Both the position numbers and the translations under genes were made by a program. A stretch of 64,000 nt of DNA, taken from positions 124,001 through 188,000 of the forward strand of contig NZ_CP073343.1 in NCBI RefSeq assembly GCF_024397855.1, given 5' to 3'. The number at the start of each line of letters is the position of its first letter. Position 1 is the first letter of the stretch. The notes under the pieces were generated by a model. It saw only the letters and a program-made list of their open reading frames with translations. It was not told the origin of the DNA and made no database searches. Origin of the DNA: Marinomonas rhizomae. Its GTDB lineage: Bacteria > Pseudomonadota > Gammaproteobacteria > Pseudomonadales > Marinomonadaceae. This document shows positions 9,933-19,648 of the stretch, piece after piece.

Positions 9933-10366
9933 TTGTTGATTTAGATGGCACTCTTGCCGAATTTGATCACACCGAAGTCGCCCATTGGGTGCTCGGCGCA
10001 GAAAAACATTGGGACCCTTTTTTTGAACACATGAAACATGCACCAGTGATCGAAAACGTGCTGCGTTTGGTCAATATTCTCAAGCAACAAGGTCAACATA
10101 TTTTAATTTGCAGTGGCCGTCCTGAGTCCCATAAACAGCACTCGGTTGAATGGATTCAAAAACACCAAATTCCGTGCGATGGCATTTATCTACGCCCAGA
10201 TAATGCTGATGCCTTGCCAGACGAGGACGTTAAAAAAGCCTTGTTGGAGAAAATCCACGAAGATGGTTTTACGCCTTGGTTGGTATTGGACGACCGCGAT
10301 GCTGTGGTTCAAGGCTGGCGTAACTTAGGGCTGACTTGTCTACAGTGTGCGCCGGGGGATTTTTAA
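9914..10366 (+). CDS. HAD-superfamily phosphatase (polynucleotide-kinase-3'-phosphatase-like)
   Basis: Small cytoplasmic 150-aa HAD protein. The nucleophile motif is VDLDGTLAEF with Asp9 and Asp11; motif II is LICSGRPE, and the acidic motif IV is WLVLDDRDAVV. The size, the SGRPE sequence and lack of a cap resemble the phosphatase domain of T4 polynucleotide kinase and related stand-alone phosphatases. AAGGAAG at 9901 precedes the ATG, which overlaps the histidine phosphatase gene by 19 bp. It is the last gene of the operon. Two phosphatases of different folds in a row suggest a substrate with more than one phosphate or a two-step dephosphorylation; this is inference. Confidence 0.8.
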   Translation: MLPNAVIVDLDGTLAEFDHTEVAHWVLGAEKHWDPFFEHMKHAPVIENVLRLVNILKQQGQHILICSGRPESHKQHSVEWIQKHQIPCDGIYLRPDNADALPDEDVKKALLEKIHEDGFTPWLVLDDRDAVVQGWRNLGLTCLQCAPGDF

Positions 10367-10476
10367 TTAGAACGAAGCGCCAAGCAACATTGAATAAATA
10401 GCAGATTTTATCTTCATGGCTAGCCTTGTTATCTAGCTCGCGCTAGCATGAGGAAATTTCTTTCGGAGCTTGGTCC

Positions 10477-11652
10477 ATGTTTCAACTTGTTCTTCTTAGT
10501 AATCAACAGCATATTGATGTTGCTAACCTTTCGTTATCTGCAGAATTAATGGGCTTACCGAGAGAGGTTCCTGTTAGTGTGCAGCAGACGTGTCTAATAG
10601 GCGGTAAGCAAACCGGCTCACGCTTGATCACTTTGACGGTAGGCGATTCTGTGGTTCGCGTTGTGCCGACTCGCGGCATGACAGTGCTTGATGTTGTCAG
10701 AAAAGATAAAGCAGGGAAGGATGTACGCTTTGGTTGGGATTCGCCAGTTAAAGAAGTCGTACATCCAAGCTTTGTTAATCAAGAAGCATCTGGCGGCATT
10801 GGTTGGTTAGATGGTTTTAACGAGATGATCGTACGTTGTGGTTACCAGTGGGCAGGTCACCCAGGCCAAGATGGCGATGAGTTTTTGACATTGCACGGTC
10901 GTATTCAAAACACGCCAGCTGACGAGGTGATTTTAGAAGTTGAGCAAGTGCCACCGTATCGTGTGACCTTGCGCGGCCGAGTTGATGAGAAACGTTTCAA
11001 GTTCACCAATTTCGAGCTGCAAACTGTCTTATCACTGACGCCAGACGAGCCGTATTTGCTGGTTGAAGATACCTTGACTAACAAAGGCAGTTATCCACGC
11101 GAGTACCAAGCTATCTATCACAATAATTTTGCTCAACCGATTCTTGAAAAGGGGGCGCAATTGCATGTTCCTATGGCGGAAGTATCGCCGTTTAATGACT
11201 ATGCTGCGGGTGGTTTGAGTGATTGGAACCAGATGCCAGAACCAACCAAAGATTTTGATGAAATGGTGTTTAATCTTCGTCCTCTGAGTGACGAAAATGG
11301 TTTTTCTCATGCGTTATTGCACAATGCAAATGCAAGCTATGGTATTGAGGTGAGTTATCAAACCGACACCTTGCCAGTGCTTACCGTGTGGAAAAATACG
11401 GACACACTGGAACAAGGTTACGTGGTGGGTATCGAGCCGGGCACCAGCTTCGCTTATAACCGTTCTTATCAGAGAGAGTTAGGTTTGGTGCCGACGATTG
11501 CGGCTGGTGAATCGAAACACTTTGTGGTGCGTTTTGGTTTATTAACGGATGAAGGTCAGGTCCAAGCCAGTGTGGCGAATATCGCCAAATTACAAAGTGA
11601 TCACGCGCCTAAGGTGATGTCTACGCCGATTGTGCGCCTTGGTGAAGCATAG
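10477..11652 (+). CDS. DUF4432 family protein (aldose-1-epimerase-like fold)
   Basis: A 391-aa cytoplasmic protein whose sequence fits DUF4432, a branch of the galactose-mutarotase-like superfamily. Recognisable stretches are VVPTRGMTVLDV near 67-78, GGIGWLDGFNEMIVRCG near 107-123 and the C-terminal GYVVGIEPGTSFAYNR. Family members are found next to sugar or polyol catabolic genes, and their reaction is generally not established. RBS CGGAGC precedes the start. It lies 110 bp after the hydrolase operon on the same strand, so co-transcription is possible but not shown. Its 3' end overlaps the convergent gene by 32 bp. Confidence 0.8.
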   Translation: MFQLVLLSNQQHIDVANLSLSAELMGLPREVPVSVQQTCLIGGKQTGSRLITLTVGDSVVRVVPTRGMTVLDVVRKDKAGKDVRFGWDSPVKEVVHPSFVNQEASGGIGWLDGFNEMIVRCGYQWAGHPGQDGDEFLTLHGRIQNTPADEVILEVEQVPPYRVTLRGRVDEKRFKFTNFELQTVLSLTPDEPYLLVEDTLTNKGSYPREYQAIYHNNFAQPILEKGAQLHVPMAEVSPFNDYAAGGLSDWNQMPEPTKDFDEMVFNLRPLSDENGFSHALLHNANASYGIEVSYQTDTLPVLTVWKNTDTLEQGYVVGIEPGTSFAYNRSYQRELGLVPTIAAGESKHFVVRFGLLTDEGQVQASVANIAKLQSDHAPKVMSTPIVRLGEA

Positions 11653-12031
11653 AGGTTCGGGAGTATCGTTCCCAATCACCTGCTTCCATATAGGGGGCAT
11701 GGTCTAAAGATTTGTTGTAGACATAAATCCAGCCTCTACCGTAAGGCGAGAAAACGCGCTTTCTAATGTACAAAGAGCTATCTGGCGCCTTTGGGTCATA
11801 ACCTTCTAGTTGATCCAAAGACGCGAGTGTTTCGTCTGAGACGTCATACCACTCGACTCGGATGCGGCCACTTTCGTCGTGAGTTGAGGTAATGGCTGGA
11901 AAGTCTCCTAAATTGTGCATGCGAAACCCTGTCAACCAACCTAGTCCGATGCGTTTACATTCGGCAAGAAGCTCGTGATTGTTTAGTCCTTCACGAAGCG
12001 TTCCATATACAGCAACAATGTTTGTAGGCAT
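11621..12031 (-). CDS. Gamma-glutamylcyclotransferase-like protein (AIG2/GGCT fold)
   Basis: Small cytoplasmic protein of 136 aa with the GGCT hallmark YGTLREG near the N-terminus, which forms the substrate cavity, and a candidate catalytic Glu in LDQLEGYDP. The family includes gamma-glutamylcyclotransferases and gamma-glutamylamine cyclotransferases that release 5-oxoproline. The frame allows a start at 12043, but the Met at 12031 gives the usual beta-strand start and has a TGGA element upstream. The gene ends inside the convergent DUF4432 gene, an overlap of 32 bp. Substrate is unassigned. Confidence 0.75.
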   Translation of the reverse strand: MPTNIVAVYGTLREGLNNHELLAECKRIGLGWLTGFRMHNLGDFPAITSTHDESGRIRVEWYDVSDETLASLDQLEGYDPKAPDSSLYIRKRVFSPYGRGWIYVYNKSLDHAPYMEAGDWERYSRTSMLHQGAQSA

Positions 12032-12043
12032 GTTGAATTCCAT

Positions 12044-12301
12044 CTAATTACAATTAAAGTGTAGAAGATGAACTGGCTTAGCGGTCATTTCAAGCCTTGT
12101 AGAGGGAAATTACATTGCCATGACACAACCTTGATGTATTCATGAAACTACTGGCTTTTTAGTGCTCGGGTTTAGATTTTCCGAGGCGCTGACTTTGCAG
12201 ATGCTTATTTTGGAGGTTGCGGCCATGAATTCTTCACGATCATGTCGTCAGCGTGTTTTTTCTGCGGCGTCTATTATGCTTTAGTTTGATGCTGATATGA
12301 A
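12044..12301. other. Intergenic stretch with one possible micro-ORF
   Basis: The gap between the GGCT gene and the chemoreceptor is about 310 bp. Apart from the terminator at its right end, the only structure I see is a 19-codon reading frame on the + strand at 12225-12284 (ATG to TAG) with a strong TTTTGGAGG ribosome-site sequence 9 bp upstream. No match to a known gene is recognised. Confidence 0.4.
12225..12284 (+). CDS. Possible 19-aa micro-ORF
   Basis: Starts ATGAATTCTTC and ends at TAG; translation begins MNSSRSCRQR and is basic with a short hydrophobic end. It has TGGAGG at 12211-12216 with 8-bp spacing and is followed within 20 bp by a strong hairpin terminator, so it could be a tiny independent transcript. 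It could equally be chance; no homologue is recognised. Confidence 0.25.
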   Translation: MNSSRSCRQRVFSAASIML

Positions 12302-12336
12302 AAAACCTAACGCCAGCTATATCTGCGTTAGGTTTT
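12302..12336. terminator. Bidirectional hairpin terminator
   Basis: Arms AAAACCTAACGC (12302-12313) and GCGTTAGGTTTT (12325-12336) form a perfect 12-bp stem flanked by A and T runs on both strands. It ends the chemoreceptor gene that stops at 12355. Confidence 0.85.
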
Positions 12337-12354
12337 GTATTTTGTTTTCTAAAA

Positions 12355-14316
12355 TTAAGTGTTGCTAGACTTAAAACGTCCTACCATGGTGCTAAGCTCT
12401 TCGGATAATTGGTTAAGAGCGGTAGCGGTTTCCGCAACCTGATTCGATAAGTCATTGGATTTAATGGTGCCATCATGGATAACAATGACATTGGTATTGA
12501 TCTCTTCCGCCACTAGATGTTGCTCTTCTGCCGATGCGCTTATTTGGATCATCATGTCTTTAATTTCGAGCACCGAGCTGAGTATTTTTTCAAAAACATG
12601 ATGGGTCTGAGAGGCTAAAACCACTGAACCTTTTGCCACATCAACGCTGTGGTTCATTTTGGTCGCGGCAGAATCCGTTTGCTGTTGTAACTTGGTCAGC
12701 ATGTGATCAATTTCTTCTGTCGACTTAGCGGTTCTTCCTGCTAACGTACGGACTTCGTCCGCAACGACGGCGAACCCTCGTCCTTGCTCACCCGCGCGAG
12801 CCGCTTCAATTGCCGCATTTAAAGCGAGTAAGTTTGTTTGTTCGGCGATGGCTTTAATGGTGTCAAGAATACTCACGATGCTTTCAGAGTCTTTTGCTAG
12901 CTCGATCATGCTTTCATTTGAGCTGTAGAGTTCTTTCTCTAGGTCATTCAAAGAATCCATCGTTTGTTGAATTAGTGCATTGCCTTCTTGTACTTGTGTT
13001 TCACTGTTTTCTGCCGCTGCCGCAGCATTATTGCAGCTAGAGGCCACTTCATTTGCTGTCGCAACCATTTCGTTAAAGGCGGTAGAGACATGATCAACAG
13101 AATTAACCTGATGAGAAACAACACTATTAAGTTCCGATGATAAATGCTCGGACTGATGTGCAACCTTGCCAATTTTCTCGCATGAAGACTTGGTACGAGC
13201 AACGATATTATCGATTGAAGTAACAAACAGATTAAATGCCGAGGCCATTTGACCTGCTTCATCTTTGCTTTTCACTTCTAGACGCTGTGTTAAATCCCCT
13301 TCGCCGTGGCTAATATCTGTCAGTCTGTCAGCCATATGTTTAACTGGTTTGATGATCACACTGGCCAACGTTGCGCCAATTAACATGAATATGGCGATCA
13401 TAACCAAAGAAATGATGATAATAGTACTAATCAGATTGTTTGCGTGCGCATAAATAACACTACTTGGTACCAGTCCGATAAATTTCCAGTTAAGTTTTGG
13501 CGATGTATGTACTTTAGCAAGCCAGACTTCGCCATCTATCATTATTTCTTGAGAAGTATTAATACTGCTATCGAGAGTAGAGTAGGGACGTGATGCATTA
13601 CCGATTGATTTAAAATTATTTTGAGGGTCGGATGGATCCGCTAGGATGGTTCCAGTGTCTTCAACCATGACGACATAGCCTTCACCACCGAATTTTACTT
13701 CAGCGAGTAATTCAGTAAGTTTTTTCAAAGTCACATCGATACCGACAGAGCCATAGAAACCATCTTGTCCTTCAACGCGTTGTAGGTAATCAACAAGGAG
13801 AGCATTGGTTGAGCTATCTTGATAGGCTGGGATACGGACTGGAGAACGACTGTTAATGGATTGTTTGTACCAGCTTCTTTCTAAAGGATTGTAATTTTTA
13901 GAATTCTTACCTTTTGGCCATTGTAGGTAACCTTTATCGTTCGTTCCTAGCCAGATATACATTAAATCAGGGTGGGTTTTGGCGAAACTATCCATTAGAG
14001 CAAAAGCTTCTTGTTCTAATTTAGAGTTTTTATCAGGTGTCATGTTTTGGACTGGTTCGTTCGCGTAACTTTTGATACTGCCAGGGGATAATTTGGTAAG
14101 TGCATTGGATTGGGCAAAAAATGCAACGTTTTCAGCTAGGTTATTCAAATACATTGAAAAAATAGTATCGACATGGCCCATTTCTGATTGGCTCTGTTCC
14201 TCAAAATTTTGCAGAGCATTGGCGCGAATATTTTTTATAATAACGGCCGATACAATAAGAACAGGAAGAATTACGCCTGCTGCTACTAAGGCAATAATCT
14301 TGGATTTAACTGTCAT
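12355..14316 (-). CDS. Methyl-accepting chemotaxis protein (dCache), paralogue A
   Basis: Inner-membrane chemoreceptor of 653 aa. Domain order: membrane helix at about 7-29, periplasmic dCache sensor at about 35-280 (with [20 protein letters not shown] in the ligand half, typical of amino-acid or amine receptors), second membrane helix near 288-312, HAMP, and a cytoplasmic signalling domain with the intact tip [20 protein letters not shown]. It is nearly the same along its whole length as the receptor at 16637-18598, also 653 aa, which points to duplication. The ligand is not predictable here; divergence between the two sensors suggests different specificities. AT-rich, T-run-containing sequence lies upstream. 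Confidence 0.92.
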   Translation of the reverse strand: MTVKSKIIALVAAGVILPVLIVSAVIIKNIRANALQNFEEQSQSEMGHVDTIFSMYLNNLAENVAFFAQSNALTKLSPGSIKSYANEPVQNMTPDKNSKLEQEAFALMDSFAKTHPDLMYIWLGTNDKGYLQWPKGKNSKNYNPLERSWYKQSINSRSPVRIPAYQDSSTNALLVDYLQRVEGQDGFYGSVGIDVTLKKLTELLAEVKFGGEGYVVMVEDTGTILADPSDPQNNFKSIGNASRPYSTLDSSINTSQEIMIDGEVWLAKVHTSPKLNWKFIGLVPSSVIYAHANNLISTIIIISLVMIAIFMLIGATLASVIIKPVKHMADRLTDISHGEGDLTQRLEVKSKDEAGQMASAFNLFVTSIDNIVARTKSSCEKIGKVAHQSEHLSSELNSVVSHQVNSVDHVSTAFNEMVATANEVASSCNNAAAAAENSETQVQEGNALIQQTMDSLNDLEKELYSSNESMIELAKDSESIVSILDTIKAIAEQTNLLALNAAIEAARAGEQGRGFAVVADEVRTLAGRTAKSTEEIDHMLTKLQQQTDSAATKMNHSVDVAKGSVVLASQTHHVFEKILSSVLEIKDMMIQISASAEEQHLVAEEINTNVIVIHDGTIKSNDLSNQVAETATALNQLSEELSTMVGRFKSSNT

Positions 14317-14608
14317 GGAAACCTCTTTACTTAATTACATCCAATAAAAGTAAGAAATTAGGGAATCTTTAACGAACAAAAGAGTAGCCTGTTAATAAGG
14401 TATTGTCTTTGAAGTTACATTCCTTGTGCTTCTTGATGGTGCGAAAGTAATCGATTTTTGTAAGCTTGTCTTGTTTTTTTTGTTCTTTTTTCTTTTTGTT
14501 AAAAAATCAAAGAGAGAAATATAACGTGTCTTTATATTTTTATTATGATGGCTTGCTAACCTCTTTCTTTGCTTGGTACCACTGTGTGTTTATATATGAG
14601 CGTTTAAT

Positions 14609-15679
14609 TTAGCTTTTGTCATGTTCCAATTGGTGTGTTGCTTCATGATCAAGCAGCCAGCGCTTTCGTTCTAATCCTCCCGCGTAACCAGTTAAGCTGC
14701 CGTCTTTGCCAATGACTCGATGGCAAGGAATAACAATGGCAATTCGGTTCATTCCGTTGGCTCTCGCAACCGCTCGCACGGCTTTGGGGTTATCAAGGCG
14801 TGTCGCTTGTTCTTGGTAGCTGGCGGTTTCACCAAATGGAATGGTGCCAAGCATCTGCCAAACGGCATTTTGAAAGTCGGTTCCTGGTGTATGAAGCGGT
14901 ACACTAAATTCAGTTCTATTACCTAGAAAATACTCTTCTAGTTCTTGTTTGAGTTGCTTAATATGCGCATTTTCTCCCGCTACGATGGGCGCTTTTAAAC
15001 GGCGCTGTAAGTCTTCAAATTCGGTTTCTAACATGCGTCGATCAACGAATTCCAATAAACAAATTCCTTCATCTGTTGCGCAAACAAACATAGGGCCAAT
15101 GGGCGTTGTTAGCCTATCAATTAAAATCACAGCATTCTCCAAATTTAGAGTCGGTGCATGACCGAGTAACTTTTTAAAAGTGTAACCGAAACCACTCAAC
15201 GAATCGTAGCCTGAATCCAGCGCAGTATTGGTGGCGCTTTTGCCTGTCTTTAATTCTTGAAAGGCATAATTAATTCGATACATACGCTGAAAGGTTTGAA
15301 AAGTCATACCGTAATGTTGATTAAACCAACGGCGCACAAAGATGGGCCGTATTCCAGATTCTCTTAATGCTTGGTCGGTGATTTTCGCCTTAGTGCAATC
15401 TCGTACAAGATTCATTGCCGCTTGCACTTCATAGGGGGCTTCATGGGCGTTTTCAGTAGGTCGACAGACTTTGCAGGGACGAAAACCAGCGTCCATGGCG
15501 TCTTTGAAATGCGTGTAAAACTCAACGTTTTCACGTTTTGGTTTGCGTGCTCGGCACGTTGCAATACAGAAAATTGAGGTGGTTTTAACACCAACAAAAA
15601 ACACACCAACATAGCTCGGCTCTCGGTTTAGTAGGGCTTGATAATAGCCATCGGCTTGTTTCTCATCGGTTATTAACAT
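14609..15679 (-). CDS. ada: Bifunctional Ada: methylphosphotriester/O6-methylguanine methyltransferase and activator
   Basis: Full-length 356-aa Ada. The N-terminal zinc domain has the four Cys ligands at residues 38, 42, 69 and 72 (FCIATCRAR and CKVC), Cys38 being the methylphosphotriester acceptor. An AraC-type DNA-binding domain follows (about 85-175). The C-terminal methyltransferase domain carries the acceptor Cys319 in IPCHRVIG, with GYAGGLERKRWLL after it. Known role: irreversible transfer of methyl groups from alkylated DNA to itself, then activation of repair genes. It is divergent from ypfH. I saw no clear Ada box in the 245-bp gap. A separate tag glycosylase lies at 36.3 kb. Confidence 0.95.
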   Translation of the reverse strand: MLITDEKQADGYYQALLNREPSYVGVFFVGVKTTSIFCIATCRARKPKRENVEFYTHFKDAMDAGFRPCKVCRPTENAHEAPYEVQAAMNLVRDCTKAKITDQALRESGIRPIFVRRWFNQHYGMTFQTFQRMYRINYAFQELKTGKSATNTALDSGYDSLSGFGYTFKKLLGHAPTLNLENAVILIDRLTTPIGPMFVCATDEGICLLEFVDRRMLETEFEDLQRRLKAPIVAGENAHIKQLKQELEEYFLGNRTEFSVPLHTPGTDFQNAVWQMLGTIPFGETASYQEQATRLDNPKAVRAVARANGMNRIAIVIPCHRVIGKDGSLTGYAGGLERKRWLLDHEATHQLEHDKS

Positions 15680-15924
15680 GCTCTAGTCCGTTGTTTAAAT
15701 GATAGTTGAGTTCATCTTTATTGACGTTGTGCTGATTGAATGAGATTAGCGTGTTTGCCTTTGCAGCAACAACCGAAAAGTGGACGAGTATTTTTTAATG
15801 TGAGTATTCTGTTTCTAATTATTTCTAAATATGAAATAGAGATTTAAGAAACAGCCTATATATATTGATTTTGTAAAATAATAGAGTACTCATGATATTA
15901 AGTGATTTTTTATAAGGATTCTGC

Positions 15925-16560
15925 ATGTCTACTCTTTTGATACAAGAACCTAGCTCGCCAACGCGTCTGTTTTTATTATTCCATGGTGTTGGTGCTACGC
16001 CGCAAAGTTTAGCTCCTATGGCGGATATTCTTGCTAAATCATTTCCTAATGCGGTTGTTGTTTCAATACAAGCTCCTGATGCGTCTGACTTTGGGCAGGG
16101 TTATCAGTGGTTCTCTGTGCAAGGAGTAACGGAAGAAAATCGTGTCGAACGAATAAAAGAAGCGATGCCGCGTTTTGTTGACACCATAAAGTATTGGCAA
16201 CAAAAAAGCGCACTAAACGCAGAGCAAACCACCTTGATAGGCTTTTCTCAAGGCGCGATTATGTCTTTATCTTCGGCACAAATGGTGGACGATTCATTAG
16301 CGGAAAAAATAGTGTCTTTATCGGGGCGGTTTGCTGTATTGCCTGAAGAGCCAGTAGATTCTGTGCTAACCCATTCTGCAGAGGATACGAAAGTGCATTT
16401 TATCCATGGCAATCAAGACAATGTGATTGATTACCAATGGTCTAAAGCGGCGTATGATGTGCTTATAGGCTGCGGTGCAAGGACGACTTATGACCTTATT
16501 CCTGACCTTGCGCACAGTGTGAATCAAGCTGTTGTTAATTGCTTATTAGAGCGTTTATAG
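15925..16560 (+). CDS. ypfH: Phospholipase/carboxylesterase-type serine esterase YpfH
   Basis: A 211-aa alpha/beta-hydrolase of the esterase YpfH type. The nucleophile elbow is GFSQG with Ser108, the oxyanion region is LLFHGVGAT near 17-25, the acid lies in HGNQDNVID and the catalytic His near 197 in DLAHSVN. The E. coli counterpart hydrolyses short acyl esters in vitro; its natural substrate is not settled. No signal peptide, so cytoplasmic. AAGGATT precedes the ATG. It is convergent with chemoreceptor B and shares a hairpin terminator. Confidence 0.87.
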   Translation: MSTLLIQEPSSPTRLFLLFHGVGATPQSLAPMADILAKSFPNAVVVSIQAPDASDFGQGYQWFSVQGVTEENRVERIKEAMPRFVDTIKYWQQKSALNAEQTTLIGFSQGAIMSLSSAQMVDDSLAEKIVSLSGRFAVLPEEPVDSVLTHSAEDTKVHFIHGNQDNVIDYQWSKAAYDVLIGCGARTTYDLIPDLAHSVNQAVVNCLLERL

Positions 16561-16580
16561 CGTTTTCATTGTTCATAAAA

Positions 16581-16614
16581 AAAACCTAGCGCCCAGATGT
16601 TGGGGCTAGGTTTT
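16581..16614. terminator. Bidirectional hairpin terminator
   Basis: Arms AAAACCTAGC (16581-16590) and GCTAGGTTTT (16605-16614), extended by CCC/GGG, with A and T runs on the two sides. It lies between the convergent ypfH and chemoreceptor genes and resembles the terminator of chemoreceptor A. Confidence 0.85.
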
Positions 16615-16636
16615 CTTGTTTTTGACAATAGGATGA

Positions 16637-18598
16637 TTAAGGCTGGCTAGACTTGAAGCGAGCTACCATGTTTTGTAGTTCAGCCGACAACTGATTAAGT
16701 GCGGTTGCCGTTTGTGACACTTGCTGAGAAAGATCGCTGGTTTTAATTGTACCATCGTGGATCACGATTACATTTGTGTTAATTTCTTCTGCCACCAAAT
16801 GTTGTTCCTCTGCAGAGGCACTGATTTGAATCATCATGTCTTTAATCTCCAACACAGAGTGAAGGATTTTTTCAAACACTTGGTAGGTTTGAGAAGCCAA
16901 TACAACCGAATCTTTTGCGACGGTAACACTGTTATTCATCTTGTTCGCCACGGAGCCTGTTTGCTGTTTTAGCTTCGTGAGCATGTTATCTATTTCGGTA
17001 GTCGATTCTGCCGTTCTTCCTGCTAGTGTACGGACTTCATCTGCTACAACCGCGAATCCTCGACCTTGCTCACCTGCACGAGCCGCTTCTATTGCGGCAT
17101 TTAACGCGAGTAAGTTGGTTTGTTCTGCGATGGCTTTAATCGTGTCTAAAATACCCACGATACTTTCAGAGTCTTTTGTTAACTCGATCATGCTTTCATT
17201 TGAACTATGGATTTCTTTTTCTAGGCTGTTCAAAGAGTCCATCGTTTGCTGAATCAGTTTATTGCCTTCTTGTACTTGTGTTTCACTGTTTTCCGCAGCG
17301 GCCGCTGCGCTACTGCAGTTCGAAGCCACTTCATTCGCGGTAGCGACCATTTCGTTAAAGGCGGTAGACACGTGATCAACAGAATTCACTTGATGAGATA
17401 CAATGTTGCTTAGTTCTGACGATAGACCTTCAGACTTGTTCGCTACCTGACTGATTTGTTCACAAGACGATTTGGCATGGCCAACGATACTGTCTATCGA
17501 TGTGACAAACTGATTAAATGCTGATGCCATCTGACCAGATTCGTCTTTGTCTTTTACTTCTAAGCGTTGTGTTAAATCCCCTTCGCCTTGACTAATATCG
17601 GTCAAGCGGTCAGCCATTACTCTGACAGGTCGAATAACAACACCAGATAAAATAGCACCAATTGTCATAAAGATAACGATCATGACGAGCGCAATAATCA
17701 CAGTAGTGACAATTAAGCTATTGGCTTGAGCGTAAATAACTTGGCTTGGTACCAAGCCAATAAACTTCCAGTTAAGGGCTGGAGACGTATAAACCATAGC
17801 GAACCATCTTTCTCCGCCTATGGTTAACTCTTGAAGTGAGCTGCTGTCGTTAAGTGTAGAGTAAGGGCGTGAGGCATCTTTAATGGCTTTAAAGTTGTTT
17901 TCGGGATCAACAGGGTCCGCGAGAACGGTTCCCGTATCTTCCACCATGACTACATAACCTTCTCCGCCAAACTTCACCTTAGCTAATAATTCTGTCAGTT
18001 TTTTTAAGGTTACATCAACACCGACAGTACCATACAGGCCGTTTTGACCTTCAAAACGTTGTAAGTAATCGACTAAAGGCGCGCCTGTAAATGAATCTTT
18101 ATAGGATGGTGTACGGATAGGCGTTTTGCTATTAATAGACTGTTTGTACCAGCTGCGCTCTGTAGAATCGTACTTTATGCCGTTCTTACCTATTGGCCAT
18201 TGAAGATAGCCTGAGTCGTTTGTCCCCAACCAAATATACGCTAAGTCTGGGTGTGTCTTACCAAAATCGTCCATTAGCGCAAAGGCTTTTTGTTCTTGCG
18301 GAGAGTTTTGATCCGGCGTCATCATTTCTTGGGTAGTTTTGTTTGCGTAACTGGCGATGCTATTTGGAGTCAGTTCGTTTAGGGCACCCGATCTTGCGAA
18401 AAACGACACATTTTCAGCAAGGTTATTCAAATACATCGAGAAGATTTTATCAACGTGGCCAATTTCTGCCTGACTTTGACTCTCAAAATTTTTCAGGGCA
18501 TTGGTTCGAACTTCACTGATAATAACGACGGAGACGATAAACACGGGGAGAATAACCCCAGCCGCCACCAGAGCGATAATTTTGGATCTAACTGTCAT
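16637..18598 (-). CDS. Methyl-accepting chemotaxis protein (dCache), paralogue B
   Basis: Second 653-aa receptor with the same architecture as that at 12355-14316: membrane helix, dCache sensor, membrane helix, HAMP, signalling domain with intact [20 protein letters not shown] tip. The first 22 residues and the signalling domain are almost identical to paralogue A, while the sensor differs at scattered positions (for example [19 protein letters not shown] against [19 protein letters not shown]). The retained WYKQ and DYLQR residues are those expected around the amine/carboxylate pocket of dCache amino-acid receptors. The pair probably arose by local duplication, with ada and ypfH now between them. 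Confidence 0.92.
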   Translation of the reverse strand: MTVRSKIIALVAAGVILPVFIVSVVIISEVRTNALKNFESQSQAEIGHVDKIFSMYLNNLAENVSFFARSGALNELTPNSIASYANKTTQEMMTPDQNSPQEQKAFALMDDFGKTHPDLAYIWLGTNDSGYLQWPIGKNGIKYDSTERSWYKQSINSKTPIRTPSYKDSFTGAPLVDYLQRFEGQNGLYGTVGVDVTLKKLTELLAKVKFGGEGYVVMVEDTGTVLADPVDPENNFKAIKDASRPYSTLNDSSSLQELTIGGERWFAMVYTSPALNWKFIGLVPSQVIYAQANSLIVTTVIIALVMIVIFMTIGAILSGVVIRPVRVMADRLTDISQGEGDLTQRLEVKDKDESGQMASAFNQFVTSIDSIVGHAKSSCEQISQVANKSEGLSSELSNIVSHQVNSVDHVSTAFNEMVATANEVASNCSSAAAAAENSETQVQEGNKLIQQTMDSLNSLEKEIHSSNESMIELTKDSESIVGILDTIKAIAEQTNLLALNAAIEAARAGEQGRGFAVVADEVRTLAGRTAESTTEIDNMLTKLKQQTGSVANKMNNSVTVAKDSVVLASQTYQVFEKILHSVLEIKDMMIQISASAEEQHLVAEEINTNVIVIHDGTIKTSDLSQQVSQTATALNQLSAELQNMVARFKSSQP

Positions 18599-18858
18599 AA
18601 AAACCTCATCCGAATGTGGTAATAAGTCTGATAACTGTAGAATTAAAGAAGAATGCTGGGTGGCAGGTTTCTCTAATGTAATTTAGGTTTAATGCTTCAT
18701 TACTAATTTAGGCTATTTCTAGGGGCATGTCTGTATTAATTTGTATAGTTTTACGTTAGAAATGAAACCAAGAAACCTTTTGTTAATCCCGCCTCTTATC
18801 CTTATCATTCACCTCCTATTTTTCTTGATATATATAAAACCCATTTAAGGACAATGTT

Positions 18859-19620
18859 ATGGATTACAGTGTGTTCACTGTTTCGCTTTTGATCGGCACA
18901 GGTTTCATTGCCGGTATTATTAACACTCTCGCAGGCGGAGGGTCTAACCTGACATTGCCAGCTTTAATGGTAATGGGAATGCCAGCGGATATTGCCAATG
19001 CGACTAATCGGGTTGGCGTGTTTTTACAGAATGTGGCCGCGACGTTCGGCTTTCGTAAAGCGAAGAAACTGGATAACGCCGATATCCTTCCGGTGATGAT
19101 TCCGTCGTTACTTGGTGGTGTCGTCGGCGCATTTGCCGCCAGTTATGCTCCAGAAACTTGGCTAAAACCGCTTTTGCTGAGTGCCATGATCGGTATGACG
19201 TTAATCATGATCGTCCGTCCTACCATGATTGCGCCACCAGAAGGCACAGTCCCTTTCAAAGTCTCGGAAAAGCCAAGTGCTTGGATTGCTTTGTTTATTG
19301 CAGGTGTTTATGGAGGCTTTGTGCAAGCAGGTGTTGGCTTTATTCTTATTGCGGCTTTGGCTGGTACTTTACGTTACGATCTGGTTAAAACAAACGCGTT
19401 AAAAATGGTCTGTACGTTAGGTTTTACCGCTTTGGCATTAGGCGTTTTTATTTGGAATGATCAGATTCTGTGGATTCCTGGCCTAATACTGGCTTCTGGT
19501 ACCATGCTAGGGTCTTTCCTCGCCGTGAAAATGGCCATTAAAGCCAACCCGAAACACCTAAAATGGTTTCTTTTCATTATGACCGTTTGTGGCAGTGCTG
19601 CAGCATTGTTGAGTGATTAA
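18859..19620 (+). CDS. TauE/SafE family sulfite/anion permease
   Basis: Inner-membrane protein of 253 aa with about eight hydrophobic helices and the family motif near the N-terminus, INTLAGGGSNLTLPAL, repeated in diverged form as GGFVQAGVGFILIAAL in the second half. The family exports sulfite, sulfoacetate or related organic anions, or imports some of them; the substrate cannot be read from sequence. TAAGGACA precedes the ATG. The PaiB-like gene begins 28 bp downstream on the same strand and may be co-transcribed. Confidence 0.88.
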   Translation: MDYSVFTVSLLIGTGFIAGIINTLAGGGSNLTLPALMVMGMPADIANATNRVGVFLQNVAATFGFRKAKKLDNADILPVMIPSLLGGVVGAFAASYAPETWLKPLLLSAMIGMTLIMIVRPTMIAPPEGTVPFKVSEKPSAWIALFIAGVYGGFVQAGVGFILIAALAGTLRYDLVKTNALKMVCTLGFTALALGVFIWNDQILWIPGLILASGTMLGSFLAVKMAIKANPKHLKWFLFIMTVCGSAAALLSD

Positions 19621-19648
19621 ATACTTTAATGCTAAATAGGTAGCTGAT

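Noticed and set aside
14455..14520. T-rich tract upstream of chemoreceptor A as a terminator
   Set aside because: There are long T runs but no stable hairpin before them; more likely AT-rich promoter sequence.
15680..15924. Ada box between ada and ypfH
   Set aside because: I looked for AAT/GCAA-type Ada sites near AAAGCGCA and found no good match.
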